NCBI GenBank assembly: GCA_027021445.1
Contig: JALUUH010000235.1
Span: 1 to 64,000 of the forward strand
Source of the DNA: Gammaproteobacteria bacterium
GTDB lineage: Bacteria > Pseudomonadota > Gammaproteobacteria > S012-40
DNA length: 64,000 nt
Direction of reading: 5' to 3'
A program made the position numbers and the translations under genes. Each line of letters begins with the position of its first letter. Position 1 is the first letter of the stretch. This document shows positions 26,235-34,936 of this stretch, piece by piece. The notes below the pieces were generated by a model. That model saw only the letters and a list, made by a program, of their open reading frames with translations, was not told the origin of the DNA and searched no databases.

Positions 26235-26930
26235 ATGAAAAAAACAATTCTGATCACAGGTAGTAATCGCGGTATAGGTCTAGAACTCGCTCGTCAGTAT
26301 TCAGTGGCAGGTTGGCATGTTCATGCTTGTTGTCGAAAACCCAGCGCGGCGGATTCATTAAATTCATTGGCGAGTGGAAACAATAATATGCATATTCATT
26401 CGTTAGATGTGACTAATCTTGAGCAAATTGAATCCCTTTCAAAAAAATTATTGGATGTTCCTATTGATATCCTTTTTAATAATGCGGGTGTATACGGACC
26501 GTATGATGCGTATTTTGGGAATGTTGATGAACAAGAATGCCTGCAATGCATGCGTGTTAATACGATTGCACCGCTTAAAATGATTGAAAACTTTGTTGGG
26601 CATGTTGGTCGTAGCCAGCTAAAACTTGTGGCCTCTATGAGTAGTAAAATGGCGAGTATGAGTGACAACGGGTCGGGCGGAAGTTATATCTATCGTGCAT
26701 CAAAAGCCGCGCTCAATGCGATGATGAAAAGTGCAGCGATTGATCTTAAATCTAAGAATATTAAAGTCGCTATATTACACCCTGGCTGGGTGCGTACAGA
26801 TATGACGGGGCCTGCTGCAGAGATAACAACAGAGGAAAGCGTTACCCAGTTGGTGAAAAATATGGAAGCTGTTACCTTAGAGAGTAGTGGAAGCTTTTAT
26901 GATATCGATGGAAGCATTATTTCGTGGTGA
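26235..26930 (+). CDS. Short-chain dehydrogenase/reductase
   Basis: The 231-residue chain has the classical SDR signature: TGSNRGIGLELARQY cofactor motif at the N-terminus, NNAGVYG near residue 86, a Ser near 140 and the catalytic YRASK near 155. It resembles C-signal-like (CsgA/CsgA-type) SDRs of about 230 residues. NAD(P) dependence is expected; the substrate is unknown. The DUF4442 gene begins 71 bases downstream. Confidence 0.92.
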   Translation: MKKTILITGSNRGIGLELARQYSVAGWHVHACCRKPSAADSLNSLASGNNNMHIHSLDVTNLEQIESLSKKLLDVPIDILFNNAGVYGPYDAYFGNVDEQECLQCMRVNTIAPLKMIENFVGHVGRSQLKLVASMSSKMASMSDNGSGGSYIYRASKAALNAMMKSAAIDLKSKNIKVAILHPGWVRTDMTGPAAEITTEESVTQLVKNMEAVTLESSGSFYDIDGSIISW

Positions 26931-27001
26931 TCCTTTAGACATTTAGATATGGTTAAGAGGGTCTTTATAATAAAAAATGATTGATCGCAGAAGGAGCGAT
27001 T

Positions 27002-27463
27002 GTGGATATTTCTCGCATTTATCGTGCTATGAAACGCATTCCTTATGGTACGCAAGCATTTTCTAAGCTAATTTGTTTTAAGGCTCCTTATTTTGGAACG
27101 ATATCCCCGCATATTACACATTTGCATGCTAACCAAGTAGTGATTGAATTTAAAAAACGCCGCCGAGTCCTTAATCATATTAAGACGGTGCATGCTATTG
27201 CTTGTTGTAATGCGGCGGAGCTTGCTGCGGGTATGCTGATGATGGCGGGCTTGCCGCGACATTTGAGATGGATACCCAAACATATGGAAGTTTCTTATCT
27301 TCGATTAGCCACGACAAACTTAACTGCGACGGTCATATTGATGGACTGGAACGAAGTAGAGCCGGGCGATTTGAAAGTCAATGTAGATGTGGTTGATGAA
27401 GAAGGTGTTAGTGTCGTGGATGTGGTCATCACTATGTGGATAAGTGAAAAATGGAATTCATGA
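27002..27463 (+). CDS. DUF4442 hotdog-fold thioesterase-like protein
   Basis: The 153-residue protein matches DUF4442, a hotdog-fold family related to acyl-CoA thioesterases, with CFKAPYFGTISPHI near residue 25 and a HAIACCNAAELAAGMLM helix near 57. The GTG start at 27002 is preferred over a TTG 21 bases upstream because AGAAGGAG lies six bases before it. Substrates of this class are acyl-CoA esters or related thioesters; specificity cannot be read. It may form an operon with the SDR. Confidence 0.83.
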   Translation: MDISRIYRAMKRIPYGTQAFSKLICFKAPYFGTISPHITHLHANQVVIEFKKRRRVLNHIKTVHAIACCNAAELAAGMLMMAGLPRHLRWIPKHMEVSYLRLATTNLTATVILMDWNEVEPGDLKVNVDVVDEEGVSVVDVVITMWISEKWNS

Positions 27464-27521
27464 ATCTAGGTTATGAATACACTTGCTAATGATTGTAAAG
27501 ACAAAGGATGTTGACAATCTA

Positions 27522-28148
27522 ATGTATATTAAAAAAACTCTATTGTTACTTTTTAGTTTGCTGATTTGTCTGCCGGTCTTTTCGCAAAATGTTAATCGAG
27601 CGGCTTCTTCGTTAGCAGGCCCTATTGGAACGGTTGTTACACCTGTTGCCAGTGTTGTTCCAAATAAATCCGCTAATGTGGGAATTTGGAAAAACACCGA
27701 TGATAGGGGTTTGAATAGTTTGTATCTCTCTTATGGGCTAAAAAACTGGTTGGAAGTTGGGCTTAATAGTACGTTGCTGGATAATAGTAAAACTGATTTT
27801 TTATTTAAGTTAAATAGCAATGTCATTCCTATTTCAAAAAAACTACCTACGCTTGCTTTTGGCGCGGACAGTTTTGATTCCTTTATTGTTGCCTCTTATT
27901 CAATTTATCCGATTATGTTGTCCATCGGCGGAATGCTGAATGAAAATAATATTTTTGCCAGTATCAATGCGCGATTGTCCAGGCAAATACTTTTACAAGC
28001 AGAAATTAAGGATACTATAATCGGGCTAGGGATTAGAGGGCAGCTTAATAGATTACAGTTAAGTTTATTGTATCAAGATGATAACGATGCAAATAGTACG
28101 AGAGAAGGGCGATGGTTTTTGGGCGTTTCCTTGAATCTATACCCGTAG
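27522..28148 (+). CDS. Exported protein of unknown function, barrel-like
   Basis: Starting at ATG 27522 gives a clean signal peptide (MYIKKTLLLLFSLLICLPVF then S-Q-N). The mature ~190 residues alternate polar and hydrophobic residues with repeated phrases such as GLKNWLEVGLNSTLLD and LGIRGQLNRLQLSLLYQ, as in small outer-membrane beta-barrels. The final residues are LGVSLNLYP. No ligand motif is seen. The last codons abut the TATACCCG repeat at 28138-28156. Confidence 0.6.
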   Translation: MYIKKTLLLLFSLLICLPVFSQNVNRAASSLAGPIGTVVTPVASVVPNKSANVGIWKNTDDRGLNSLYLSYGLKNWLEVGLNSTLLDNSKTDFLFKLNSNVIPISKKLPTLAFGADSFDSFIVASYSIYPIMLSIGGMLNENNIFASINARLSRQILLQAEIKDTIIGLGIRGQLNRLQLSLLYQDDNDANSTREGRWFLGVSLNLYP

Positions 28149-28156
28149 CGATTGAG
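28138..28156 (+). repeat. TATACCCGTAGCGATTGAG repeat
   Basis: An exact 19-base match to 1580-1598. It spans the stop codon of the exported-protein gene at 28148. Confidence 0.65.
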
Positions 28157-28200
28157 ACCTTTGCGTGTTTAATTCTTACTTCGCTTTTTGTCTTTGTTTC

Positions 28201-29283
28201 TTATTCGTTTTTTGCTGTCTCCCATTGTTTTCTTTTTTTCTTCTTTTTTGTGGCAGCTTGACCAGATGTTTTAACATTTTTAGGGCCGGTGTATTTTGCC
28301 TTTAAGTCAGCAATGGCGCGTGGTTCGAATTTTCGTTTTAGGTAGCGTTCGACGCTTGCTTTGAGGTTCCATTCCATAGGGCTGATTAAGCTGATTGCTA
28401 AGCCCTTACGTGCCCCTCTACCCGATCGGCCAATTCGATGGGTATAGATATCAGCACGTTTTGGCATGTCAAAATTAACCACTAAATCGATGCCGGATAT
28501 ATCGAGCCCCCGTGATGCGACATCGGTGGCGACTAATACCTTTACATGCCCCTCGCGTAATATTGTCATTACACGCTTGCGTTTTGCTGATGCTACTTCG
28601 CCGTGCAGTACGGCAGCTCTTTGTTTATTGCTGGTTAAGGAGCCGCAAAGTGTGTCGGCTTTATCCCTGCTATTAGTAAATACGATTGCTTTTTCATAAG
28701 TTTCATTCGCGAGCAACCAAAGAAGCATTTTTATCTTGTGTGTATCATCATCGGAGAGCATGACTTGCTCGTGAATATTGCTGGGTGCTGCTCGTTCAGC
28801 GGTGATAATCAGTTCGTCTGGTTCGCGCATGATCTTCGTAACAATGCTTGGTAAGTATTTATTGTTTAAAGTGGCAGAAAATAACAAGGTTTGGCGTCCG
28901 GTATTACAAGCATTTGCGATTGCTAATACGTCATCTGAGAAGCCCATGTCGAGCATTCTATCGGCCTCATCAAGTACTAATATATCCAAAGCGCTTAAGT
29001 CAATTATATTCAGTTTTAGATGCTCTATTAGTCGCCCGGTTGTGGCGACAACAATATTTGGGTTGTTGAGCAGTGAGATGGTTTGCTGTTCAAGATCTTC
29101 TCCGCCTGATACTAAGCAGCTTATTAAGTTGGTGTGTTTTTTTAATATTTCACACTGGGCAAATATTTGCTGGGCAAGCTCACGTGTGGGCAACAAAATA
29201 AGCGCGCGTACACCTTCGTTATTTTGTCGTGTGGTTAAAAGGCGATTAAAAATGGGTAATAAATACGCCAGTGTTTTACCGCG
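28201..29283 (-). pseudogene. DEAD-box RNA helicase, 5'-truncated
   Basis: The frame encodes most of a DEAD-box helicase: LPTRELAQQ (motif Ia), VLDEADRML (motif II), FSATLNN (motif III), VFTNSRDKA, ATDVASRGLD (motif V) and HRIGRSGRG (motif VI), then a Lys-rich tail. The in-frame reading extends upstream to RGKTLAYLLPIF near 29280, the middle of motif I, and stops there: the Q motif and A-x-T-G-S of motif I are absent. Just upstream the sequence becomes a GST fragment in another frame. An annotator may start it at TTG 29196 (331 residues). Without intact motif I it cannot bind ATP normally. Confidence 0.75.
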
Positions 29284-29431
29284 GTGATATTTTTTTAAAC
29301 CACGTTGGCGTATTAGCTAAGTCGATATCGATGCGTTCGTACGGAATGTTTTTTTCTTCCAAAACGATGACCGAGCGCTGCACATACGAACACAGTGCGT
29401 GTGAGATCAGTTGCAGTGTATGTTTAGGCAT
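29276..29431 (-). pseudogene. Glutathione S-transferase N-terminal fragment
   Basis: ATG 29431 begins a 51-residue product MPKHTLQLISHALCSYVQ..., typical of the thioredoxin-like N-terminal domain of a GST (active-site CSYVQR near residue 13, IPYERIDIDL near 34, PTWFKKISP near 47). The frame ends at TAA 29276-29278 just where the GKxPVL segment should follow. The remaining ~150 residues are missing; the DNA continues as a helicase in the +1 frame. Its ATG overlaps the doxX stop by 8 bases, so the original genes were translationally coupled. Confidence 0.75.
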
Positions 29432-29855
29432 ATTTTGCTTTCTCGGTTTGCAATTCCTCGCGTGTGCTCTTGATGGCGTAACGTCCGTCGCCCAGAAAGA
29501 TTTGCACAATTGCAGCCATGGTCAGAAAAAGCGGATATTCCCAGCCACCATTAGGATTGCTAAATAACCACCCACTCCCTGCGTGAGCCCAAGTAGCACC
29601 GAGTAAAACAGGAATTAATAAGGCGGCAAACCAGCGAGTTTTGAAACCGAGAATGAGTGCAATTCCTGCGACTGCTTCAATGGTAAATACGATGTATGCG
29701 AGTAATTCAGGCAAACCTATCGACGCAAAAAATGCGGCAGTCCCAGGTAAGGTGAATACGAATAACTTTAGGTATAAACTGTGTGCAATCAATACGATAC
29801 CCAATGTTACTCGCAATATTGTAGCGCCTATATCAGGCTTTAAATAATCATTCAT
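29424..29855 (-). CDS. DoxX-family membrane protein
   Basis: A 143-residue protein with four predicted transmembrane helices and the DoxX layout (N-terminal ILRVTLGIVLIAHSL, central VFTIEAVAGIALILGF, and a His/Asn-containing loop near GSGWLF). Family members are linked to quinone or oxidative-stress handling, but roles vary. GGAGAT stands eight bases before the ATG. It overlaps the truncated GST gene by 8 bases and is divergent from a LysR gene across a 106-base spacer that holds three palindromes, so LysR control is likely. Confidence 0.85.
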   Translation of the reverse strand: MNDYLKPDIGATILRVTLGIVLIAHSLYLKLFVFTLPGTAAFFASIGLPELLAYIVFTIEAVAGIALILGFKTRWFAALLIPVLLGATWAHAGSGWLFSNPNGGWEYPLFLTMAAIVQIFLGDGRYAIKSTREELQTEKAKYA

Positions 29856-29894
29856 GGCTTATCTCCTTGGTTAAGTAAGTCGCTATTATTAGCC

Positions 29895-29950
29895 TTGCGA
29901 TAATGCAAGTAAATTGGCAATATGCGCATATTGATTTTGCAATAATGCAA
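29895..29950. promoter_or_regulatory. Predicted LysR operator cluster
   Basis: Two copies of the 14-mer TTGC(G/A)ATAATGCAA occur at 29895-29908 and 29937-29950, and a perfect 16-bp palindrome CAATATGCGCATATTG at 29918-29933, all in the 106-base gap between doxX and lysR. Such paired near-palindromes with T-N11-A spacing are typical of LysR-type binding. Likely autoregulation of lysR and control of doxX-gst. Confidence 0.6.
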
Positions 29951-29961
29951 AGGGCGGGATT

Positions 29962-30831
29962 ATGGATTGGAATTCATTAAAAGTTTTTTTGGCGATTGTC
30001 CGGCAAGGATCTTTGGCAGGGGCAGCAAAGGACCTAGGTGTTAATCACTCAACGGTGTTCCGGCGGCTGAACAGCTTAGAGCAAGCGTTAGGAGGGCGCT
30101 TATTTGAGCGTTTCACACATGGTTATCAGCTTACTGCGACGGGTGAAGAGATATTGGATCTCGCGTGTAAAATCTCGGATGAATTTAATGAGCTTGAACG
30201 TCGAGTACTGGGCAAGGACGTGGAGCCGAGAGGTACGGTAAAACTTACTGCACCGAATAATATCGCCTACCATTTTTTACCGCGTTATTTGGCTGAATTT
30301 AGCCTGCGATATCCGGAAATACGTATAGAGTTATTGGTGAGTAATCTAGCGTTCAATATGAGTAATCGCCAAGCGGACATTGCAGTACGGGCGACGCTTA
30401 AACCACCAGAGCATTTGGTAGGTCGAAAGTTGCGTGATATCAGTTGGAGCGTGTATGGGAGTGTTGCTTATACTGAGCATTCGCCGTTACCTCTTTGCCT
30501 GGATGATTTGGCGGATCATCGCTTGATTGGTGGCAATGGCAATATGATCGATTTGCCGGCATTTAGTTGGCTGGAAAAAAACTATTCGCAACAGATTCAT
30601 GTACGCTGTGATGACTTGGTTGCCATGTCTTATTTTGCGGAAGCGGGACAAGGTTTGGCTTTTTTGCCCAATGATCAACAGCGTTCGGGTCTCAGGCGTT
30701 TGTTCACCTTTGATCCTGGTGAGCTTAGCAAGCTGTGGTTGCTCACCCATCCAGATCTTCGAAATGTCGAAAGAATCAAGTTAGTAATGCGGTTTTTAGC
30801 GCAGAATTTTGCCGAAGATAAACGACTATGA
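29962..30831 (+). CDS. LysR-family transcriptional regulator
   Basis: The 289-residue regulator has an N-terminal winged helix-turn-helix (residues 1-60, VRQGSLAGAAKDLGVNHSTVFRRLNSLE) and a C-terminal substrate-binding domain with LysR features. The replacement of the usual Q/R at the HTH by NHSTVFRR is close to the subset that regulates nearby divergent genes. It is divergent from doxX with the operator cluster between. The inducer is unknown. Confidence 0.92.
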   Translation: MDWNSLKVFLAIVRQGSLAGAAKDLGVNHSTVFRRLNSLEQALGGRLFERFTHGYQLTATGEEILDLACKISDEFNELERRVLGKDVEPRGTVKLTAPNNIAYHFLPRYLAEFSLRYPEIRIELLVSNLAFNMSNRQADIAVRATLKPPEHLVGRKLRDISWSVYGSVAYTEHSPLPLCLDDLADHRLIGGNGNMIDLPAFSWLEKNYSQQIHVRCDDLVAMSYFAEAGQGLAFLPNDQQRSGLRRLFTFDPGELSKLWLLTHPDLRNVERIKLVMRFLAQNFAEDKRL

Positions 30832-30857
30832 GTGTTTCAGTTCATTGTCATCCCCTA

Positions 30858-30883
30858 CCTACTGACATAATGCTGTCAGTAGG
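30858..30883. terminator. Hairpin after lysR gene
   Basis: Inverted repeat CCTACTGACA/TGTCAGTAGG (30858-30867 and 30874-30883) with a six-base loop lies 26 bases past the lysR stop. It lacks a strong T-run, so terminator function is uncertain. It may instead mark the alkC promoter region. Confidence 0.4.
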
Positions 30884-30935
30884 GTTCTTATATAATCCTA
30901 ATTCTATATTTTTATACACAATGGAGTGATCACCT

Positions 30936-32063
30936 GTGCCTGAGCCGTTTAAGAACCTATTTAACAAAAAACTTATCTGTGGCATGGCGAAGCATTTTGA
31001 AAAGCAGTGGCCCGCATTTAATGCAAAGCGCTTTGTGGCTGATGCATCGCGTGATTTTCACGTGCTTGAATTAAAGCAGCGTTCGCAGCAGATAACAGAT
31101 GCGATGATTAAACATCTGCCAGATGATTTTGAAAAATCCGGGGCGATTATGTTAGCTTGCTTGGGGCCGGATCTTGGTGATGATCTATCATTAGGTGCAG
31201 TGAATACTGATAACATTTCGGGTTGGGCTGTTATGCCGATGGCTGATTATGTCGGTGAACTTGGGCACGATTATTTTGATCTATCAATGACCTTGCTTAA
31301 GAGTATGACGAAGTGTTCTTCTTCCGAATTTGCGATTCGGTTTTTTTTAATAGCATCTCCTAAAAAAACATTGGCAGTATTAAAAAAATGGACGCAGGAT
31401 GATAGTCAACATGTTCGGCGTTTAGTTTCTGAAGGAACCCGGCCGCGATTACCATGGGCGATGAGATTGCCCGTGTTTATAGAAGACCCTTTACCGGTTA
31501 TAGCCTTGCTCGAGAAACTAAAAGATGATGAAAAAGAATATGTGCGACGTTCAGTTGCAAATAATCTGAATGACATTTCAAAAGATCATCCTGATCTGGT
31601 AGCAGAAATTGCGCAGCAATGGATGGTAGATGCGAGTGACCAACGCAAAAAATTAATTCGACATGCTTGCCGCACCTTGATTAAAAGCGGGCATAAAAAA
31701 GCATTACGAGTACTAGGATACGGCGCACCTAAAATTGCGGATGCGAAACTCGAGATATCAACGCCTATTGTGGAGTTTGGTAATGCCTTGCAGTTCTCGC
31801 TATCCATTCGTTCGACTTCTAATAAAAAACAAGCCTTAATGATTGATTATGTGATTCACCATCAGAAAGCAAATGGCAAAACAACAGCAAAGGTTTTTAA
31901 GTGGAAATCCATCACTTTTCCTGCTAAAAAAACACTGGTGTCAGAAAAAAACCATGTCATTAAAAAAATAACGACCCGTGTTTATTACCCAGGTGAGCAT
32001 TCAGTAGAGGTAATGGTGAATGGAGTATCTGTTGGCATGAAAAGCTTTCAATTATTGATGTAA
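30936..32063 (+). CDS. AlkC-like DNA-alkylation repair glycosylase
   Basis: The 375-residue protein starts MPEPFKNLFN, like Bacillus AlkC, and continues as HEAT-like helical repeats (about residues 15-250) of the AlkC/AlkD alkylpurine glycosylase superfamily, then a C-terminal beta-rich Ig-like domain (about 260-375, with ISTPIVEFGNALQFSLSIR). The AlkC-with-Ig subclass (AlkC-beta type) has that fusion. It would excise alkylated bases from DNA. GTG start with GGAG nine bases upstream. It is isolated from other repair genes here. Confidence 0.82.
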   Translation: MPEPFKNLFNKKLICGMAKHFEKQWPAFNAKRFVADASRDFHVLELKQRSQQITDAMIKHLPDDFEKSGAIMLACLGPDLGDDLSLGAVNTDNISGWAVMPMADYVGELGHDYFDLSMTLLKSMTKCSSSEFAIRFFLIASPKKTLAVLKKWTQDDSQHVRRLVSEGTRPRLPWAMRLPVFIEDPLPVIALLEKLKDDEKEYVRRSVANNLNDISKDHPDLVAEIAQQWMVDASDQRKKLIRHACRTLIKSGHKKALRVLGYGAPKIADAKLEISTPIVEFGNALQFSLSIRSTSNKKQALMIDYVIHHQKANGKTTAKVFKWKSITFPAKKTLVSEKNHVIKKITTRVYYPGEHSVEVMVNGVSVGMKSFQLLM

Positions 32064-32468
32064 ATACATCGAACAGACTGAGCTATTGCGAACAAGTCTG
32101 ATTGCGTAGATTTCCCGGTCAAGCTCGTTCAATATAGCTGGAAGTTTCAACAAACGCTGGATATCTTTGATAAAGCTTATTTAGTACACAGTTTTTTATT
32201 GTAATCAACAATATAACAATGCTCTGTAGCGGTTAACTGCGGAATGAAGAGCGCGATTAATTGAGCAAAATGGAGTTCCAATACTAATCTTAGTAATTAG
32301 CAGGCGATCGTATTACAATGACTCATGGTTGGGTTTTTTTAATTGCTGGTTCAATAGGTTATTTAGGAGTCTGTTCTCAGACAGCCTCCTAGTAAGTATA
32401 TCTTAATCAAGATGATTATATTTTGTAATGGGCAAAATACCTCATTACGCTACTTCAGGAGAAAATCA
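32064..32468. other. Intergenic, 405 bases, with two dispersed repeats
   Basis: No gene is supported. A copy of the AACTGNGG motif is at 32228-32245 and a CTAGGAG hairpin at 32364-32392. The upstream in-frame part of the LPP20 gene (32412-32468) is not favoured as coding. Confidence 0.6.
32364..32392. repeat. CTAGGAG-type hairpin element
   Basis: Stem AGGAG/CTCCT with inner CTGT/ACAG and a loop CTCA. Part of the dispersed family also found at 4515, 33038, 39746, 50132 and 60789. Confidence 0.7.
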
Positions 32469-33041
32469 ATGAATAAATTGGGATTAGGAATAGCAAGCGT
32501 GTCACTTGCTATCATACTAGTGGGTTGTGGTAGCAAAGGTGTTCAAGAATGTGTGTTTCCAGATTCGCCGGACGTTGAAGCACCAGGGTGGGTGTGTGAT
32601 TTCCCCGTGGATGGAGTAGAAGTGTCTGCTACCGGCTCTGCTGGATTTTCGGGCGCTGGTCATGATTTTATGAAGCAAATGGCGGCAACCTCGGCGCGTG
32701 TGCAATTAGCACAACGTATGCGGGTACAAGTTCAAAACATGATAAAGCAGTTCGCCGGAATCACCGGTGCGGCAGATGCTGAAACTGTTGATTTGGTTAA
32801 CGCTTCCGTGACTAAACAGATTACCGATGAAAGTTTGGTTGGAACGAAAATATTTCGAAGTTATTCAAACCCTACTACACGCGCACTTTATGTTCTTGTT
32901 GGTTTCGATGAAACCGGGCTAGAAGCAATGACTAAGGCGGCCTTAAAGACCAGTATGAACAATGAAAAAGCGTTGTGGCAAAAGTTCCAGGCGAAACAAG
33001 GGCAGGATGAGTTAGCCGCAGATATTGCAAAAATGCGCTAG
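32469..33041 (+). CDS. LPP20-like lipoprotein
   Basis: Starting at ATG 32469, behind AGGAG, the product is a 190-residue lipoprotein: signal with lipobox LVGC, then an LPP20-family domain (about residues 60-190) with GSAGFSGAGHDFMKQMAATSARVQLAQRM and a Tyr/Val-rich C-terminal half. LPP20-type proteins are outer-membrane lipoproteins often found beside flagellar genes or LpoB. The stop TAG lies in a CTAGGAG hairpin. A second LPP20-like lipoprotein occurs at 34937-35968 on the other strand, in an lpoB operon. Confidence 0.85.
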   Translation: MNKLGLGIASVSLAIILVGCGSKGVQECVFPDSPDVEAPGWVCDFPVDGVEVSATGSAGFSGAGHDFMKQMAATSARVQLAQRMRVQVQNMIKQFAGITGAADAETVDLVNASVTKQITDESLVGTKIFRSYSNPTTRALYVLVGFDETGLEAMTKAALKTSMNNEKALWQKFQAKQGQDELAADIAKMR

Positions 33042-33054
33042 GAGCCTGTCCTAG
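33038..33054. repeat. CTAGGAG-type hairpin element, short copy
   Basis: CTAGGA-N5-TCCTAG overlapping the stop codon of the LPP20 lipoprotein gene. Same form as the copy at 4515-4532. Confidence 0.55.
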
Positions 33055-33105
33055 AAGGCAAGCTCTGGAATGAGACTTATTTTCGGACACCGCCGTATAT
33101 AATGC

Positions 33106-33137
33106 AAAAAGGTCTCTCAATCGAGAGACCTTTTTTG
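33106..33137. terminator. Bidirectional terminator between LPP20 and flagellin genes
   Basis: AGGTCTCTC/GAGAGACCT (33111-33119 and 33124-33132) with four-base loop, flanked by A-run on the left and T-run on the right: an efficient terminator for both converging genes. Confidence 0.9.
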
Positions 33138-33168
33138 TACGAGAATATTTTATCTCTCTATACGATTC

Positions 33169-34614
33169 TTATTTTTTCCCCAACAAGCCTAAAGCTATCT
33201 GTGGCGTTATATTAGCTTGTCCAAGCATGGCAATTCCTGCTTTTTGCAAGATCGTTGCACGAATGAGTTCGGCCGATTCTTTTGCATAGTCAGTGTCTTC
33301 AATACGGCTGCGAGCGGCTGATAGATTAACGGAATAATTTTCCGTACTGCGCACAGTTGATTCAAATTTGTTTTGTAATGCACCGAACTCGGCACGTTGC
33401 ATCGCTACTCTAGAGATTGCTGCGTCAATGACTGACAGTGCTTGGTTCGCCTGGTCTACGCCACTAATATCGATATTTGCAACTTCCAATAATTGCGCTG
33501 ATTCAGAAGCATTTGCGGTTACAGCTCCAGCCGTGCTAGCGGTGGTGAATGATTTGTCTGAGCGAAAGGAAACCTGGCCAGTGGCTATCGTTGTATCTGC
33601 CGTAGTGTCAGCGGTTAGTGTTTGGCTGCTTGCGCCCGAGCTTACGGTTACATCACCGGCGTTTGCATTTGTGGTGTCACTGACGGTGATGCTTTCACCT
33701 TCATAATTGGTGAGCGTGATGCCGGATCCGTCATCATTAACGGCAGCAATGACGCCGGTTGAACCGCTTTTTTCATTAACAGCGCTGACGGCCTGCGAGA
33801 GTGATTCTACGCCAGTTGTGCTATCGATTGAAAAGTTGACGGTTTCTGTTGTTCCATTATCAGCTGATATATTGAGCTGATAATTCCCAGCCGTATTAAA
33901 GCTAAGTGAAGTTTCTGTTATTGCTGAAGCTTCTACCCCCGTTTGTTCAGCGGCTTGATTCACTGACTCCGCAATTGCTTTAGCAGAATCACCGGCGGCA
34001 TAATTGACACTTACTGATCCGCTAGCACCGGTAATGTCGATGCTACCACCCACGGCGATGCGGTCTGTTGCGGCGACCGAGCTTGCTTCTCCAGAGAGCT
34101 GAAAATCGCCATATTGATCGGTGTTAAAGTTTGCGGTAGTTGCGACGATGGTGTCATTAGCATTTGCACCGACTTGAAAGAGCGCTGTTCCGAAGCTTCC
34201 ATCTAGTAATTTTTGACTATTGAATTCTGTTGATGATGCAACACGATTTAGTTCGGAGCTTAGTTGTGCGGCTTCTTGTTGTAAAGCTCTACGGTCAGAT
34301 GGGGAATTAGTTCCGTTAATTGATTGCACGGCGAGTTCGCGTACACGTTGCAGCATACCGCTGGCTTCTTGCAGAGCGCCTTCGGCGGTTTGCGCGAGTG
34401 AGATGCCATCATTGGTATTGCGAATAGCGACATTGTTACCGAGTATTTGGGTTGCCATACGTGCCACGATGGCGAGTCCTGCGGCATCGTCTTTTGCGCT
34501 ATTAATTCGTTTTCCTGATGACATTCGCTCTAACGGTGTTTTTAGATTATCACCTATGCGGTTTAGGTTTTTTTGCGCATTCATAGAGGGGATGTTTGAA
34601 TTGATTTTAATCAT
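33169..34614 (-). CDS. fliC: Flagellin
   Basis: The 481-residue flagellin subunit has the conserved D0/D1 ends: [17 protein letters not shown] and [19 protein letters not shown] at the N-terminus, and [19 protein letters not shown] with a terminal LLGKK at the C-terminus. The middle (about 170-385) is a variable Thr/Ser/Ala-rich surface domain with no strong match. Eight bases before the ATG is AAAGG. No sigma-28 promoter of standard spacing was recognised in the 320 bases upstream. It is isolated from other flagellar genes. The gene convergently ends at a bidirectional terminator. Confidence 0.95.
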   Translation of the reverse strand: MIKINSNIPSMNAQKNLNRIGDNLKTPLERMSSGKRINSAKDDAAGLAIVARMATQILGNNVAIRNTNDGISLAQTAEGALQEASGMLQRVRELAVQSINGTNSPSDRRALQQEAAQLSSELNRVASSTEFNSQKLLDGSFGTALFQVGANANDTIVATTANFNTDQYGDFQLSGEASSVAATDRIAVGGSIDITGASGSVSVNYAAGDSAKAIAESVNQAAEQTGVEASAITETSLSFNTAGNYQLNISADNGTTETVNFSIDSTTGVESLSQAVSAVNEKSGSTGVIAAVNDDGSGITLTNYEGESITVSDTTNANAGDVTVSSGASSQTLTADTTADTTIATGQVSFRSDKSFTTASTAGAVTANASESAQLLEVANIDISGVDQANQALSVIDAAISRVAMQRAEFGALQNKFESTVRSTENYSVNLSAARSRIEDTDYAKESAELIRATILQKAGIAMLGQANITPQIALGLLGKK

Positions 34615-34936
34615 GCCTAATACCTTTGGGATTGCTTAGGAGCGAAAGTCTCGTCCATGAACTCAGTCAGTCTTGTTTAGGCTTTCGGATAATGAGAGGT
34701 TTGTATGAGTGCAAATACTTGAGTTTGTGAACAGGCGCACATTCAGGCAGTAATTAAAGGGTAAAAAATACAATAGCTTACAATGTAGGTTGTTGTTTTA
34801 TATCAGCTGTTCCCGCTAAGCGTGGAATAGGTCACTGTTTTGCCGTAACTAGTGCCAGGAATGGCCCATGGAACGGCAAAACAGTGACCCATTCCTTCGT
34901 AAATCTAGTTAGCGGGAGTTCCTGATTTTATATGTT
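34615..34936. other. Intergenic, 322 bases, with a 107-bp double inverted repeat
   Basis: A nested inverted repeat (34811-34917) is the main feature: outer arms TCCCGCTA/TAGCGGGA and inner arms of 17 bases. No open frame of note and no clear sigma-28 or sigma-54 promoter of canonical spacing was seen. Confidence 0.6.
34811..34917. repeat. Nested inverted repeat (cruciform-capable) near fliC
   Basis: GGTCACTGTTTTGCCGT (34830-34846) is perfectly complementary to 34873-34889, and the outer TCCCGCTA (34811-34818) to TAGCGGGA (34910-34917). The loop of 26 bases contains CCATGG. It lies about 200 bases upstream of fliC and just beyond the stop codon of the LPP20-like gene (34937). It may act as terminator, as a repeat-element remnant or as a structured RNA. 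Confidence 0.65.

Noticed and set aside
33368-33706. Open frames antisense to flagellin (for example 112 and 139 codons)
   Set aside because: They are mirror frames of the strongly conserved flagellin codons and have no independent start signals.
34615-34790. Sigma-28 or sigma-54 promoter for fliC
   Set aside because: No TAAAG-N-GCCGATAA or GG-N10-GC match with canonical spacing could be found by reading the minus strand.
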